A DNA stretch of 64,000 bases. Origin: Larimichthys crocea. Lineage: Eukaryota > Chordata > Actinopteri > Sciaenidae. The position numbers were made by a program, and so were the translations under genes. Position 1 is the first letter of the stretch. Every line of letters begins with the position of its first letter. The notes under the pieces are model-generated. The model was not told the origin of the DNA. It worked only from the letters and a program-made list of their open reading frames with translations, and did not search any database. Below are positions 10,447 to 22,019 of this stretch, piece by piece. The stretch spans positions 8,361,198 to 8,425,197 of the forward strand of contig NC_040028.1 in NCBI RefSeq assembly GCF_000972845.2, in the 5' to 3' direction.

Positions 10447-12756
10447 TTTTATATGACTCGAGAGTAATGAGTCATCTCAGTGAGTGATTCGTTCATTTTG
10501 ATGCAGTACATTCCTTCGCCACAAGGCAATTGCATGGCCGGTCAGGCTGCGTGACGAGCAGTAAGCACAAACAGTTTGTTCATACAGATTGGTCTTTGAG
10601 GCTGGTAAATGAAATGAACTTTTCCTCTGTAGCAGAGGTAACTCGTAATTTTCATCAGTTTGTTGATTCCTACAACTGCACTAGAAGACACATTTAAAGT
10701 TCCTGGAATTTTACAGGTTGACTGACCTTCATATCTTAAAGTAGTGACAGACTGGTTGTTTCTCTTTACTTGGATGAGCATAAGGCAAAATTCCACTAAT
10801 TAACTGTTGACAAGGCGCACCTCATAATTGAAAACCATTCCAGATGACTACCTCAGGAAATGCCAGAAGTGTGCAAAGCTGTCATCAAAGCAAAAAGTAT
10901 CATCTTTGCATGTTCAAAATACTTGTTTTTTTATACTTATATTTTATTCTTTTGTTTTACAATGCAAATACAAAAGGCTCCTAAACATAAAACAAATTAG
11001 AGAGGCAGTAAGAGCAACAAAACAAAACAGGGGGCCCAAGGCAACATTAGTGTATCTGAAGTAAGACTTCAGCACAGAAGTTTGTCCAATGTCTACTGTA
11101 CCATTGTCACATGAGGAATCACGATCCTTAAATAATAGAATGGTGTCCATATTATAATGTCCGTGTGATTACTTCTGAAGCGCCCTCACCACCTTTATCT
11201 TACCTTTTATAGTGAAATCAAAAATGGGACAGGTTTAAAAGAAAAATAGATTTAAAAAATTGGAATGGAATATAAATTAACAACAGTAAGGTAGGGAAAC
11301 CAAAAACAAAGAGTCTGGAAATTAGTCCATTAAGTCGCATGTAACAAGTGAAATTGCCCCATTTTTCATTGTCAGAAAACAATTGTTAATAATGACACCT
11401 TTGGGCATTACGAGAACTGCAGGCAACATCCTTGTGTAGACGCAAGTGTGGACCAAGTGGTAGTCTCCATGTCATTTTTTTTTTTAAACTCACCCATTCA
11501 GACTTTCAGTTGTGCATAATTAACAGCGTGACTGCTTCAATTGACAGGCAAGTGCTGTTACAGATAGCTTATTAGAACACCCAGGCATCACTGGCCTGCC
11601 TTAGATCCACTAATGATCGACATCTTTGTCGATATTTAAGTCAGCCAGGAGGCGGAAGAAGCAGTAAGCTCTGTCCATTCTTTATACTGTCATTGATGGG
11701 AACACAACAACAGCAGGAAGTAAAGTTACAGATACGAAGAGAAGGGTGAATTACAAAATAAAACAGCAAACATTAATAAAGTAACCTAAATCCACGACAC
11801 TGACATAATGTAAATGGTTATCTCTCTATCTTGTTTTAACTGTTTTAACTTCCCTCCTATTTATTTGGTCTAAAGATCTACTGGTCCATGTCTGGTCTCT
11901 GCATTCTGGTTGTGAACCAGCTTATTTTAAACATGCATTTGTTCATCCTCTTTTTAAAATCAACCGTGATCCATCCCTATCAATAACTGTAGGCCTTATC
12001 TATCAATGATTTTAGAGAAAGTTGTTGCCCACTGCTGTCTTAACTGCACACAACACTGATTTTAGACAAATTCCAATCAGGTTTTTGTGGGAAACATTTA
12101 ACTGCTAAAGGTCCATACAATTGTGGGCCACTGCATCCTGATTGTAAAGGCTTATGGAGTGGGTGGGGGTCTCTGGGTGAACCCTGGATTCGTACTCCTC
12201 CTGTGTCTCGGATAGGAAGGTTTTGTCTCAACACTATATACCATGCCATATTTACACTATTAAAAAAGTTGAACTGAAATGGAATAAGCTCACACGTTCT
12301 GTCAAACACCATAAATGTAAATATACTGAAAAATTAGGAATTGTTTCTTTTCTAAGAATACCAATTCAATGGGGGTGAACAAATATTAGAAATACATACA
12401 ACACCACAAAATACAGCCTCCAGATTGACCATAAAGTTTAATGAACCGCTCTCTGAAACAAAGTAAATAAAAATAGGCTGAATAATAAACAAATGAACAA
12501 ATAATAAACTGAATAAGAGAAAAGTGTGACAATTTAAAGTATATATATATCAATACAAAGCCTCTTTATTTCTTACTCTGCATGTAGAATTTGCATCGGC
12601 CTGTGTTGTTCTTTGCCACTAACAGCAATGTTTTTTTCTGATCTTCATTTTCTAAAGATATGATGAAACGTTTAAAAGACTGTAATGTGAAAACTCTCAG
12701 AAAGTAAATCTGAGAGTTCACATCTGAAACCAGTGAAAAGGGGGTTTCATGTAGTT
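10447..12756. other. intergenic stretch with a LINE relic
   Basis: About 2.3 kb without a supported gene. It contains a decayed reverse-transcriptase fragment at about 11905-12110. Other open frames are short and featureless. AT-rich; no tandem arrays. Confidence 0.4.
11905..12110 (+). mobile_element. LINE (L2/CR1-type) reverse transcriptase relic
   Basis: Plus-strand translation in shifting frames gives pieces such as FKHAFVHPLFKINRDPSL, then ILEKVV-like, then LDKFQSGF-like residues. These match the order of conserved blocks at the N-terminal side of fish L2/CR1 reverse transcriptases, and the same blocks occur in the better-preserved LINE at 42215-44397. Frames are broken and no full domain survives. 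Confidence 0.6.
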
Positions 12757-12836
12757 AGATATACTCCCATTCTTTGAAAGAAAGGTCAGGTCACTTTAGA
12801 TATACTCCCATTCTTTGAAAGAAAGGTCAGGTCACT
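12757..12836. repeat. tandem duplication, ~40-bp unit, two copies
   Basis: The unit TTAGATATACTCCC ... GGTCAGGTCACT occurs twice back to back in the 3' flank of the OR at 12953. The related pseudogene flank at 10200 has only one copy, so the doubling is local and recent. Confidence 0.8.
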
Positions 12837-12892
12837 GAATATGCTGATAATTGTTTTTCATGTTAATGAGATATCATGGCTGACTTTAAACC

Positions 12893-12979
12893 AAAGTTCC
12901 ACAATTTATCAGCCTAAACTTTTAATTGTTTGTTGCAAAGTTCCACAATTTATCAGCCTAAACTTTTAATTGTTTGTTG
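12893..12979. repeat. 44-bp tandem duplication spanning an OR stop codon
   Basis: The block AAGTTCCACAATTTATCAGC ... TTTGTTG is present at 12893-12935 and again at 12937-12979, a 44-bp period. The inner copy contains the last codons and stop (TGA, complement of 12953-12955) of the OR gene. The outer copy lies just beyond it as 3'UTR. Confidence 0.85.
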
Positions 12980-13894
12980 TTTGGACACAAAATGTAATAA
13001 ACTGTTGCGAACTTGAGTCAGTTTCAGTCCATAAACAATAGGGTTGAGAATTGGTGGAATGATGAGAAACTGTATGGCCATGAAGTTCTTTACACTCTGT
13101 GATACAGAGTTTGATCCATATCTAACGTACATGAGGTCAAACAGCAGAGCAACTGTGACATTAAACAAACAGAACAAATGTGGCACACATGTCTGCATAA
13201 ACTTCTTCCTTCCCTCTCTTGATTTTAAAGCTGCTTTTATCAACTCCACATATGAACACATGATGAAAAGGTCATGCCCAAAATAGAAAAATATAACAGT
13301 AAATCCAACAATATTATTTGCTGTTATTGAACTACAGGAAAGTTTAAGAATTGAAAAGTTATCACAATATAGTTTTGCTATGTGGGAGCCACACAATTTT
13401 AGCTTAGAGGTCATTATTACCACAATACTCTGACAGAGGAAAGGTACAAATATGGACAAACACACCAAAAAAATAACCCTCTGTTTAGTCATAACAGAGT
13501 GATACTCCAGTGGTCGACAAATAGCCACATATCGGTCATATGCCATCAGGGCTAGTATAGAAAACTCTGTTGCTGCATAGACGTATATAACAAAGACCTG
13601 CAAGAGGCAACCACTATACGATATGACGTGAGTTTTTGACAATAGATCGAACATAAATTTGGAATAAAAGCCTGCTGTCCCAAAAAGACTATTAATGCAC
13701 AGATTACATAGGAAGATGTACATGGGTTTATGCAGTTTTTTCTCTAGTATGATAGTAACAATAAGAACACCATTTACAAGCAAAATCAAAGTGTAACACA
13801 ACAAGGTCAAAGAGAAAAGAGTGACTCTTTGCATTGTTGTTGTGTCATTTAATTCTAATAAGGAAAATCCACTGAAAATAGTTGCATTAGTCAT
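12953..13894 (-). CDS. odorant receptor (subfamily II), complete
   Basis: An intact single-exon OR of 313 residues starting at the ATG at 13892-13894. Features are N-glycosylation sites at N3 and N16, an LHKPMYIF motif at 54-61 where the other complete genes have LHEP, MAYDRYVAIC at 117-126, ECL2 cysteines, EGRKKFMQTCVPH at the TM5-TM6 loop, and NPIVYG in TM7. It shares its TM1 and loop 3 with 8257-9204, so the two are tandem paralogues. The 3' end is affected by a 44-bp tandem duplication that copies the stop-codon region without changing the frame. Length and motifs indicate a functional receptor. Confidence 0.93.
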   Translation of the reverse strand: MTNATIFSGFSLLELNDTTTMQRVTLFSLTLLCYTLILLVNGVLIVTIILEKKLHKPMYIFLCNLCINSLFGTAGFYSKFMFDLLSKTHVISYSGCLLQVFVIYVYAATEFSILALMAYDRYVAICRPLEYHSVMTKQRVIFLVCLSIFVPFLCQSIVVIMTSKLKLCGSHIAKLYCDNFSILKLSCSSITANNIVGFTVIFFYFGHDLFIMCSYVELIKAALKSREGRKKFMQTCVPHLFCLFNVTVALLFDLMYVRYGSNSVSQSVKNFMAIQFLIIPPILNPIVYGLKLTQVRNSLLHFVSKQQTIKSLG

Positions 13895-14100
13895 TGTTTA
13901 CATACAAGAGGTACCACTGTCTTGTCTTTGATTATGTTTTCCTCAGTATACAGTATTAAAAAAATGTGGACATCTGTGGTCCAATAAACAATGTAATTGT
14001 AGCTTTTATTACTTGTTGAGTATTTTCGCAGTCCAATCAGCTCCTGAGTTTATTCACTCACCCTCAGGAATAATTTTATTCTTGTCCATGTTTCGTCATA
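13895..14100. other. upstream flank of OR gene
   Basis: Short non-coding flank between the OR start and the Tc1-like element; no specific site recognised. Confidence 0.4.
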
Positions 14101-14765
14101 CAGTACCAGTCAAAAGTATATAGTAGTTATATAGTATAGTATTGTATAGTTTCTATTTATTTTTATTCTCAAAAGTGTAAACAGATCAGAATATATTTTA
14201 GATTTTAGATTCTTCAAAGTAGGTTCCTTTTGCTTTTCTGACAGCTTTGTACACTTTCCCTCAGTTTCATGAGGTTTTCACTGGTGATTGGGGAGGCCCA
14301 GTCATCTGATGCAGCACTCCATCACTCTTCTTCTTGGTCAAATATGCCTTACAGAGCCTATTTTCACGTAGAATTAAAATAACAGTCCCACTAAGTACAA
14401 ACCAAATGTTGAAGCATGTTGCTGAAACATTCTATAGAAATAAATAAATTACCACTCCATCACATGGAGTGGGGGGAGTATCCTCCATGCTTCGTGGTGG
14501 GAACCACACATACAGATGCCATCCGTTCAACTTCTCTGCCTCATGAAAACACAGCAGTTGGAAACTAAAAATCTCAGATTTAGACTCATCAGAGTCCAGA
14601 TTTCTACTGGTTCAATGTCCATCACCTTGTTTTTCTGTCTCATTCAAATCTCTTCTTTTTGTTGGTCTCCCTCAGTAGTGTTTCATGAGCATTTTGATCA
14701 TTAAGGCCTGATTCACAGACTTGAAATCAGCTACTTGGAGTCTGTAAAGCATTGAGGTGGTGTAA
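14101..14765 (-). mobile_element. Tc1-like DNA transposon relic
   Basis: The left end CAGTACCAGTCAAAAGT at 14101 is preceded by TA, as expected for Tc1/mariner insertion at TA. Downstream, the blocks AGATTCTTCAAAGTAGG, GATGCAGCACTCCATCACTC, CTCCATGCTTCGTGGTGGGA, GACTCATCAGAGTCCAG and AAGGCCTGATTCACAGAC follow the order of a fish Tc1-like element read from its left end. The transposase is on the minus strand. Deletions and stops have destroyed the frame, and the right inverted repeat was not found. Confidence 0.82.
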
Positions 14766-15851
14766 CGGCACCTCTGTCTTGTCTTGATTATGTTCTCCTC
14801 AGTTGTACAGAGAAGAAGAGCAGTATTAAAACATAATTCATTTGTGATCCAATAAACCACTGCTTTTATTTCTTGTTGAGGCTTTTCACAGTCCAATCAG
14901 TGGTTAAAACTAGAGCTTATTCCAGTCACTTTCACTTTTAAGCAGAGCAGGCCTTAGGCAAGGCGAGCTAACGGAAGACAGACAGCCAGACAACAAAATG
15001 TCGAAACTGTTGAGGAAACGGAAAATAGATTCAGAGTGCAGTTTTTAACTCTCTGGGGACGATTGGGTGGAACTGCCTAAAAGTCTCTGAAACAATTTAC
15101 AATAGTGAGATGTGGTTTGTTTCACTGTTTTACTGAGATGTGTGGTTTGTGTCTGTGTGACACTTCCTTATTGTTCTATGCCACTGTGTTGAAGACCAAT
15201 CGAAAAATAGATGGTCTGCAGACTCCATACGCAGTCGCCGAATGGATAATACTGATAATACTAGTTGTCACTTTGGTCCATTGGTCCATCAGTTCCTGTT
15301 ATAGACTGACCCTGGCCCCCCATCACAGAAAGGAAAGTTGATGTGGCCTCCACCAACAAAAGTTTGGGGACCCCTGCTGTAGACCATCTGATAGAGCATG
15401 TCTCGATTGCATTCCAGTGGTCATTGTTTTGGACTCAGGTCCACAATTCATCTACCTGGTTGGGAGGTCATGTTGTCAGGCACTGGGTGCAAATAAGTCT
15501 CTCCTCTGGTTTTCAGCCTGAGACTAATGGCCAAACTGTAAGAGCCAATCAGGGCCTGGAGGTTCTCTTATGGGGTGCAACCACCCTCACTCTCCCAACT
15601 TAATTGTGTTGAGTATGCCCACAACACCTTGCTGCATAGAGGCCCCTTTGCAATCTTTGAAGTAACAGTGTTTACAGCAAACAGTGTTTTCATTAGTGTA
15701 TGATCACTGAAATATAAGAATGTGTGTGAATGTCCATTATGTCGCACTACCATGTTTCTACAATAGGCCAGAATGGACACAAACTAAACACTGATTTGTG
15801 AGAGGCCTTTTGGGGGGCAAAAGTGCATGTAGTCAAGGGGTCACGGAAGAA
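14766..15851. other. intergenic stretch, nothing recognised
   Basis: About 1.1 kb. Short open frames (for example 15105-15341 and 15343-15603) show no domain or family similarity. I see no clear transposon. Confidence 0.4.
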
Positions 15852-16115
15852 TAACCTTTCTGTTTTTGGCCTCCCATTTTTGTCCAGGTATGAGATATCC
15901 ATCCATCCATTTTTATGGGGGCCAGAGCCAATATCAGTTAACATTGGACAAGACACAGGGTACACCCTGGACAACTATGTGAGTAAACCTCTCTGTTTTT
16001 GGCCTCCCATTTTTGTCCAGGTATGAGATATCCATCAATCCATTTTATTGGGGGCCAGAGCCAATCCCAGCTAACATTGAAGACACAGGGTACACCCTGG
16101 ACAACTATGTGAGGA
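15852..16115. repeat. 133-bp tandem duplication inside an interspersed repeat
   Basis: The unit beginning CTGTTTTTGGCCTCCCATTT at 15859-15860 repeats 133 bp later. Both copies contain TCCAGGTATGAGATATCCAT, GGGGGCCAGAGCCAAT and CACAGGGTACACCCTGGACA. They differ by a few substitutions and small indels. Confidence 0.82.
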
Positions 16116-16240
16116 AGACGGAGTACCCAGAGAAACCCACGCAGACACAGGGACAATATGCAAACTCCAGGCTGGGGAAATTCGAACCAAGGAACCACCT
16201 TGCTGTGGTTCTGACTACTGCAACACTGTGCCACCTCATA
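15890..16240 (+). mobile_element. interspersed fish repeat (ATCCATCCATCC...GGGTACACCCTGGAC type)
   Basis: The order ATCCATCCATCC, GCCAGAGCCAATCCCAGCT, CAGGGTACACCCTGGACA, then GAGTACCCAGAGAAACCCA, CAATATGCAAACTCCAGGCT and GAACCAAGGAACCACCTTGC matches a repeat common in teleost genomes. The central part is deleted and the left part is duplicated. It is non-autonomous; I do not assign a superfamily. Confidence 0.7.
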
Positions 16241-18249
16241 CCAGATATATAATGCTAAATCATCAACCCCATAAAAAACACATACATTCTGTTTTTTTGG
16301 GGCTTGTCATCCAGTATCTGACATTAGCAGCCTTCTCTCAGTGTAGAGGGAGTTTGCACACAGTTACAGTACATGTTAGTCCTGCCTGGATACCACAGAT
16401 CCCAGAGCACAACATCAACAAGGGGTTGATGTCCGGGGAATAGAGAGATATTCTGGACTAATGACCCTGAGGCTTAATCATCATGTTTACTCTGCATTTC
16501 TGTCTCTCTGTGACATTGCCTCACAATAGATTACATCAGCAAATCTTTATTATCTTATCTCATGTTTAGACTGAACTCTAAAGGTTGTCTCGTAGGGAAT
16601 ATATCCTCAGTGTGTAACAATGGCCTGCCACTGTTAAACTTTAAAAGTGTTTGTGTGTCACATAAAAACTTTAATGAAGTATTTAAAAATGCATTTTTAT
16701 TAAGTATTGTGCCATACAATGCATGCATGATATATTTTCTATTAACTGTAGTATTTAGCAGATTAATTCATTGAGTTAAAGGTTTGTCAGGCTATGTCTA
16801 GAATCTCCAATCATTCATCCTCATACTTTATAATACAAATCAATATACACTATTCTTGAAGTACTGCTCCTAAAGGTACAGTTCGCTGATTTCACACATC
16901 AGATATGGAATGTCATAATACAATTTCTTCTGGCACAATTTCTTCAGGGGCTCAAAGGATGGGTTTGAGATGATAAACAATTTATTGTCCAAGTTTCTAT
17001 GACAATATGACTACTTGCAGGTAGAAAGGTCAGTAGTGATCCTGGGCACAAAAGAGCAAGGTTAGCAAATACAAAACAACACACAAGAGAAAACAACAGG
17101 GACTTAGATACATTTTCTGCCCCCAAGTGGCAAAACGATAAAATAAATAAACTAATGCAAGGGACCAGCACGTGCTACAACAGTCCAGAGTCAAAGCTAA
17201 CATTACTACAAAGTACGTGCACATAGTGTGCTTGCTAACGCAGATGAATTGCTAGCTAGCTAACATAGTAAAATACTGTCTTGAGTTATCAACATAATCT
17301 CAGCTTGCTTACCCACTGTCATTATTGCTAGCAAATAACTTTATGAATTACTTCACCAGCTAACGTGATCCATGATACTAACTTACATATTAAGACAAAC
17401 TGTGTAATTTTAGCCAATAATACATTATGCAGGGGTACAAAGCAAATTAATGTAAGAGATTGCTTTCTACTTGCTAAGAGTGATGCAAGGCAGGCAATTG
17501 TAACCAAAGTTAAGCTGGGTCTGGCTGACCATGGCTTAGCCATGCAATTGGAATCTCGTGGTGGTTGCTTCTTGGTGTTGGCTGATGGTGTGATTTACAA
17601 AATGCAAGTAAATTAGTATCATGGAGCTAACAGGCAAAAAATGCAGCAATTTTCAGCATTCAGTAATCTGATGACAAGCTGTATAAAACATGGCTGCCAT
17701 ATCCGTGAGGTTTCTGAAGAGTCATTGTGAAGCTCAAAGCATGGTGCCTCTAGACGCCACCATCTTGGCAGTCCTGCCTCTGCTGGCTCACCATGAATCA
17801 TTCAAAGAACTGCAGTCTTTGGTACTTCCACGTTAACTTCACTTCACATCCTTGGATGTTACCACTTGGTTCATGCTTGCGTCTACAGAGGGCAGCGAGC
17901 ACAAGGATGTTGCCTGCAGTTCTCGTAATGTCCAAAGGTGTCATATTAACAAAAGTTTCCTAAATGTTACATTAGAAAAGTTTCTTGGGGTGAATAATCA
18001 GCTTGGCCCATCCCACATCTTTGTACAAGAACTGTACAAATATCAGTGGCTTCCTTTGTCTTGTCCAGTTGAGAGGGGAGCAGCAGCCACGAGGAGGCAT
18101 TCATGACATGGCTATTTTTTTATATTTTTAAAAAAACATTTTAAAAGTTGTTATATTCCATTCTCCATTATGTTTTTTTTTCTTTTATGAGCATAAACCA
18201 TTTAGTTTTATTTGTGTTATTTGGGTGTGTTGGCCTGTTTAACACCAGG
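16241..18249. other. intergenic stretch, unassigned
   Basis: About 2 kb between the divergent halves of the OR cluster. It contains low-complexity GCTAGCTAGCTAAC-like sequence near 17250 and several unremarkable short open frames. Parts (for example 17690-17800, with a GCCACCATCTTGGCAG motif) look like decayed repeats, but I could not name a family. Confidence 0.4.
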
Positions 18250-18404
18250 ATGATTTGAAAAATTAAATGCAGATAGAATATTGTGCTGAGGCATTATTTA
18301 AAACGATAACAGACAACAATATTACGATATTGTATATACTATATACTGTATATTACTTACAATATGACCAAGTTTTGCTGCTAACCTCTGTGTTTCACTG
18401 AGAA
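18250..18404 (+). repeat. OR upstream segment duplicated at 21866-22021
   Basis: The sequence immediately upstream of the start codon is nearly identical to that before the gene at 22022, including GGATGATTTGAAAAATTAAA, a TATACTATATACTGTATATT palindromic stretch, and CCTCTGTGTTTCACTGAGAA. Duplication therefore carried the promoter-proximal region with the coding exon. Confidence 0.85.
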
Positions 18405-19331
18405 ATGGAGAACTCCACTGAGATTGTGTCTTTTGTGCTGGCAGCCTATGGTAATGTTGGAGAGGTAAAGTACTTGTATTTCATCATAATGCTGTTATGG
18501 TACCTTTCCATATGTGTGGCCAACACAGTTCTTATTGTGGTCATATATGTGGACAAAAGGTTGCATGAACCAATGTATATATTACTATGTAATTTATTTG
18601 TGAATGAAATCAGTGGAAGCACATCTCTGTATCCTCTCATGCTCTCACAGATGTTTTCAGATACCCATGAAGTGACACTGCCATGGTGTTTTCTGCAGAT
18701 GTGTTCCATCTACACAAGTGCTTCTGTTGAGTTTTGCAGTTTAGCAGCCATGGCTTACGACAGACATGTAGCTATCTGTTATCCTTTACACTACAGTGTC
18801 ATTATGAACACAGGGAGAGTATGTATCATCATTATGATTGTATGGATGTATTCATTTGTTAATTTTATATTCTCCTTTTCATTTGTCATCCGTTTGAGAT
18901 TTTGTGGAAATGTCATTAACAAAGTGTTCTGTGACCACCACTTAGTCATTAAACTTGCATGTTCAGTTTCAGTACTTAACCAAATGTCTGACCTTCTTTT
19001 TGCCTTTATGACTATTGTTATCCCATTCACTTTCATTTCAGTCTCTTACATGAAGATTTTAGCTGTTTGTCTGAAAACGTCTAAAGAAAACAAGCAAAAA
19101 GCTGTCTCCACCTGCACACCACAGATTGTCTCAGTGTCAAACTTGTTTGTTGGCTGCTTTTTTCACTTTGTTGATTCCAGGTTTGATGTGCCCCATGTAC
19201 CGGATAAAGTACGCATTATTTTATCTGTGTATATCCTCATTTGCCAACCAATAGTCACCCCCTTTATGTATGGATTTAACCTACCAAAGATAAAGGAATC
19301 ATGTAAAAGATTTCTGTTTAATCGAAAATAA
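18405..19331 (+). CDS. odorant receptor (subfamily III), complete
   Basis: The first gene of the plus-strand tandem array, an intact single-exon OR of 308 residues. Features are N-glycosylation site N3, LHEPMYIL at 53-60, MAYDRH at 116-121 (histidine in place of the DRY tyrosine), ECL2 cysteines at 167 and 176, KAVSTCTPQ at 232-240 before TM6, and TPFMYG at 285-290, where most ORs have NPxxYG. The array member at 22022 differs by 16 residues by my count, 12 of them after residue 200. The duplicated upstream block suggests shared regulation. Because all other landmarks are kept and the frame is open, I treat it as a functional gene with unusual activation motifs. Confidence 0.93.
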   Translation: MENSTEIVSFVLAAYGNVGEVKYLYFIIMLLWYLSICVANTVLIVVIYVDKRLHEPMYILLCNLFVNEISGSTSLYPLMLSQMFSDTHEVTLPWCFLQMCSIYTSASVEFCSLAAMAYDRHVAICYPLHYSVIMNTGRVCIIIMIVWMYSFVNFIFSFSFVIRLRFCGNVINKVFCDHHLVIKLACSVSVLNQMSDLLFAFMTIVIPFTFISVSYMKILAVCLKTSKENKQKAVSTCTPQIVSVSNLFVGCFFHFVDSRFDVPHVPDKVRIILSVYILICQPIVTPFMYGFNLPKIKESCKRFLFNRK

Positions 19332-19978
19332 ATATCTTCTGCTCTGTGGAAAAATATTCTATTTGTCTCCAACGTGTGGTTTAAGATCTGTAGACAAATA
19401 TACCCTAGAACATTGGACAAATCTTATATTTAGTTATATTTGCAGTTTTGTGACATGTATTTTATTATGGTACCTCTGGAGTTGTAGAGAATTACATGGT
19501 TGCAGGTTGCATATCACTGCATTAATGCTATGCAACCTCTAATTTCTCTTCAACTTGATGATCAAAAAAGGCAGATAATTAAAACTAAAATTTCCTTCCT
19601 TAAGGAATCAAACCTTAATGCACAAAACCTAAATGATATATTCAAAAGAAAAAGACAGTTACAGTCAATGTAATCAACCAAAAAGCTCACAAACTAAATC
19701 ATCATAACGGTAGAGTATTAAAAACTTGTAAACTTATATTTACTTTCAGCAGATTGCAATAAGTCCTAATGTGACACGGGTTGTTGAATTTAAAACTGTA
19801 AATAAATAACTTTAAAGTTAAAATGTTGCAGCACCCCTAGGTTAAAAAGAGAGAGAGAGAGAGAGAGGTTCTTTTTAAAACAGAAACAGAGCAGAAACTT
19901 GGGGTATGATTTAAAAAAGAATCCGTCATTTATTTACATAAAATGCATTAAAATACTTTAAAATGTCCCTCGAATGAG
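19332..19978. other. intergenic flank with a short (GA)n run
   Basis: 3' flank of the OR. A (GA)n microsatellite lies at about 19848-19866. Otherwise AT-rich with nothing recognised. Confidence 0.4.
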
Positions 19979-20158
19979 GTGTCGTTTAGCTCAGTCAGTA
20001 GAGCATCCGCCCCATGTACAAAGGCTTATTCCTTGCTGCGGCACCCCAGGGTTCGAATCCGACCTGTGATTCATCCCATCTCTCTCTCCTCACATTTCCT
20101 GTCACTCTTCAAGCTGTCTCTGTCAAATAATGCTCAGAAATGCCAAAAAATTAAAAAA
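19979..20158 (+). mobile_element. tRNA-derived SINE
   Basis: The tRNA-like head has A box TAGCTCAGTCAGTAGAGC at 19987-20004 and a perfect B box GTTCGAATCC at 20051-20060. A CATCTCTCTCTCCTCACATT / CCTGTCACTCTTCAAGC body and an A-rich end follow. It is the same family as 7025-7228, in the opposite orientation. Confidence 0.87.
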
Positions 20159-21750
20159 TCCCCCGAATCCCTCAAATGTGGCAGTGACTGATTACTCCCC
20201 TCAGTCGCTCCCCGTGGCCACTGTCAGCCTCTTGTTTCAGTCCATGGTCTCAGTCCTCTACTGTCATGCACAGACGCCGTCCGCTACCTGCTCCAGCCCC
20301 TTGCTTCGCCCCTGCCTGGTCCCATGGCTGACCCCCTGGTGCCCGCCACTCCAATCTTAAACTTGCAGTACCTTCCGGCCTGGGGAATAGCGTCCTGCCA
20401 TCCCTGCCCAGACCGGGGTAGCCATGCTTCAGGGGGTCCCATCTCTGGCTACGACTACGGCTCCAGCTCTGGTGCTGGCTCTAGTCCCCCAGCTGGGGCC
20501 CCAACTCTCAGGGTCTACACACTCCTCCGTCTGCTTTGTTTGTGCGTCCCTCTGCTTCTACTTCCATCTCTCTTTTGTAGCATGTGGATGCTTCGACACA
20601 CCTGACGCTAGTTGTCCAACAATTAACTTGTGGTTTTGGTTTTGCATTCGTTTCTTGGTTCATGTGAGGATGAGGCCGTTTTGAATGATGCCGTTTTGTG
20701 TGAGGATGAGGTCGTTTTGTCTGAAGATGACAAAGGTTTTTCTGAGACTGAGTGACTTTTAGGCAACCCTGATGCCTTTTCGTTTGAGTCTGACACCTGA
20801 GTCTGAGATCTGAGGATGTCCTAAAATGAACACCATAGTTTTGATTTGCAGAGGAAATGAGGTGGAAAACCACTGAAAAAAAACAGGTGCTCTGGTTTCT
20901 TCTGGGCTCTAAACATCTTTATCTTTCAAGTCATCTCCAATATTTACCGTGTTTTACAAAGTGTCTGCTCATGGAGCTTTTTAGGTCGGACATCTAACGT
21001 TCACTCCGTTGATTCACCTTATTTGTCTCCATTGCTGTAGTTCGTTTCATATCTGGCAACCCATAGCTTCGGCATGAGCTTTATTAATTTACCAAAAAGC
21101 TTGTATTTCAATAAAGCATGTTTCCTTAATCTCTGATGACACAGCATATTCAGTTTATGATTTAATACAGTAAATATCTTACATATTGTACCTTAAACTA
21201 TTAACAAACACTTTAACAAAGCACTTTACTATAAATTGTTAGAAATGAATAATAAAAAATAGAATGGAAAGTAATAAATTAAGCAATACATATTGTAGGC
21301 CATGCAAAAAATATATATGTTTTTGTAAGAATGGGCTTTCATCTTGTATTAGCAGCAGAGCCCAACCCATCTCTTTGTACCACAACTGTATAAAGTTCAT
21401 CTGAGGCTTTTATCTTGTTCAGTTGGGAGGGCATCAGCAGCCTGGAGCTGTTCAAATCTGTAAGATATCATTGATCTAATATCATATATGTAAAATGTGA
21501 ATTCTAAATTATGTTATTTGACATATATTTAATGTTGTTTGACTACAGTTTTATATATCCTGACATTTGTCACAGGTGACTGAAGAAACATCAAATCAGA
21601 TTTTATATATTTTTTTAAAGCATTTGAACAGTTAACTGCATTATAATCCATTTTCAAAATAAGTGATGTTATATTCTTTTATGACCATAATCAATTTACT
21701 TTTGTTGTTTTGAAACACACTGTTGTGCTGTTGCACATTGGTACACAGAG
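20159..21750. other. intergenic stretch with a GC-rich segment at 20200-20580
   Basis: 20200-20580 is C- and CT-rich and stands out against the AT-rich surroundings; open frames there are composition-driven. At 20640-20720, imperfect short repeats of a GAGGATGAGG-CGTTTTG motif occur. The rest is AT-rich. At 21690-21750 sequence homologous to the 5' flank of the OR at 44621 is present (AAACACACTGTTGTGCTGTT). Confidence 0.45.
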
Positions 21751-22019
21751 GTCAGGGTCTATTTTGCTGATTGGTTTCTAAAATAATCTTTTTCTTGTGA
21801 TTCTTTGTTTCTGCAGTCTAGATTTTCTCAAGTGTCTCAGTGTGTTTAATAGATATTTAATACAGGATGATTTGAAAAATTAAATGCAGATAGAATATTG
21901 TGCTGAGGCATTATTTAAAACGATAATAGACAACAATATTACGATATTGTATATACTATATACTGTATATTACTTACAATATGACCAAGTTTTGCTGCTA
22001 ACCTCTGTGTTTCACTGAG
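21751..22019 (+). promoter_or_regulatory. candidate 5'UTR intron (GT...AG) of the OR at 22022
   Basis: The upstream flank ending ACACAGAG at 21750 matches the flank ending CACAGAG that directly abuts AAATGG in the paralogues at 24884, 28663 and 44621. In the 22022 gene, 269 bp intervene, beginning GTCAGG and ending CACTGAG, and AAATGG follows. Removing exactly this GT...AG segment would reproduce the paralogue arrangement. Many vertebrate OR genes have a 5'UTR intron close to the ATG. No transcript evidence is available here. Confidence 0.5.
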
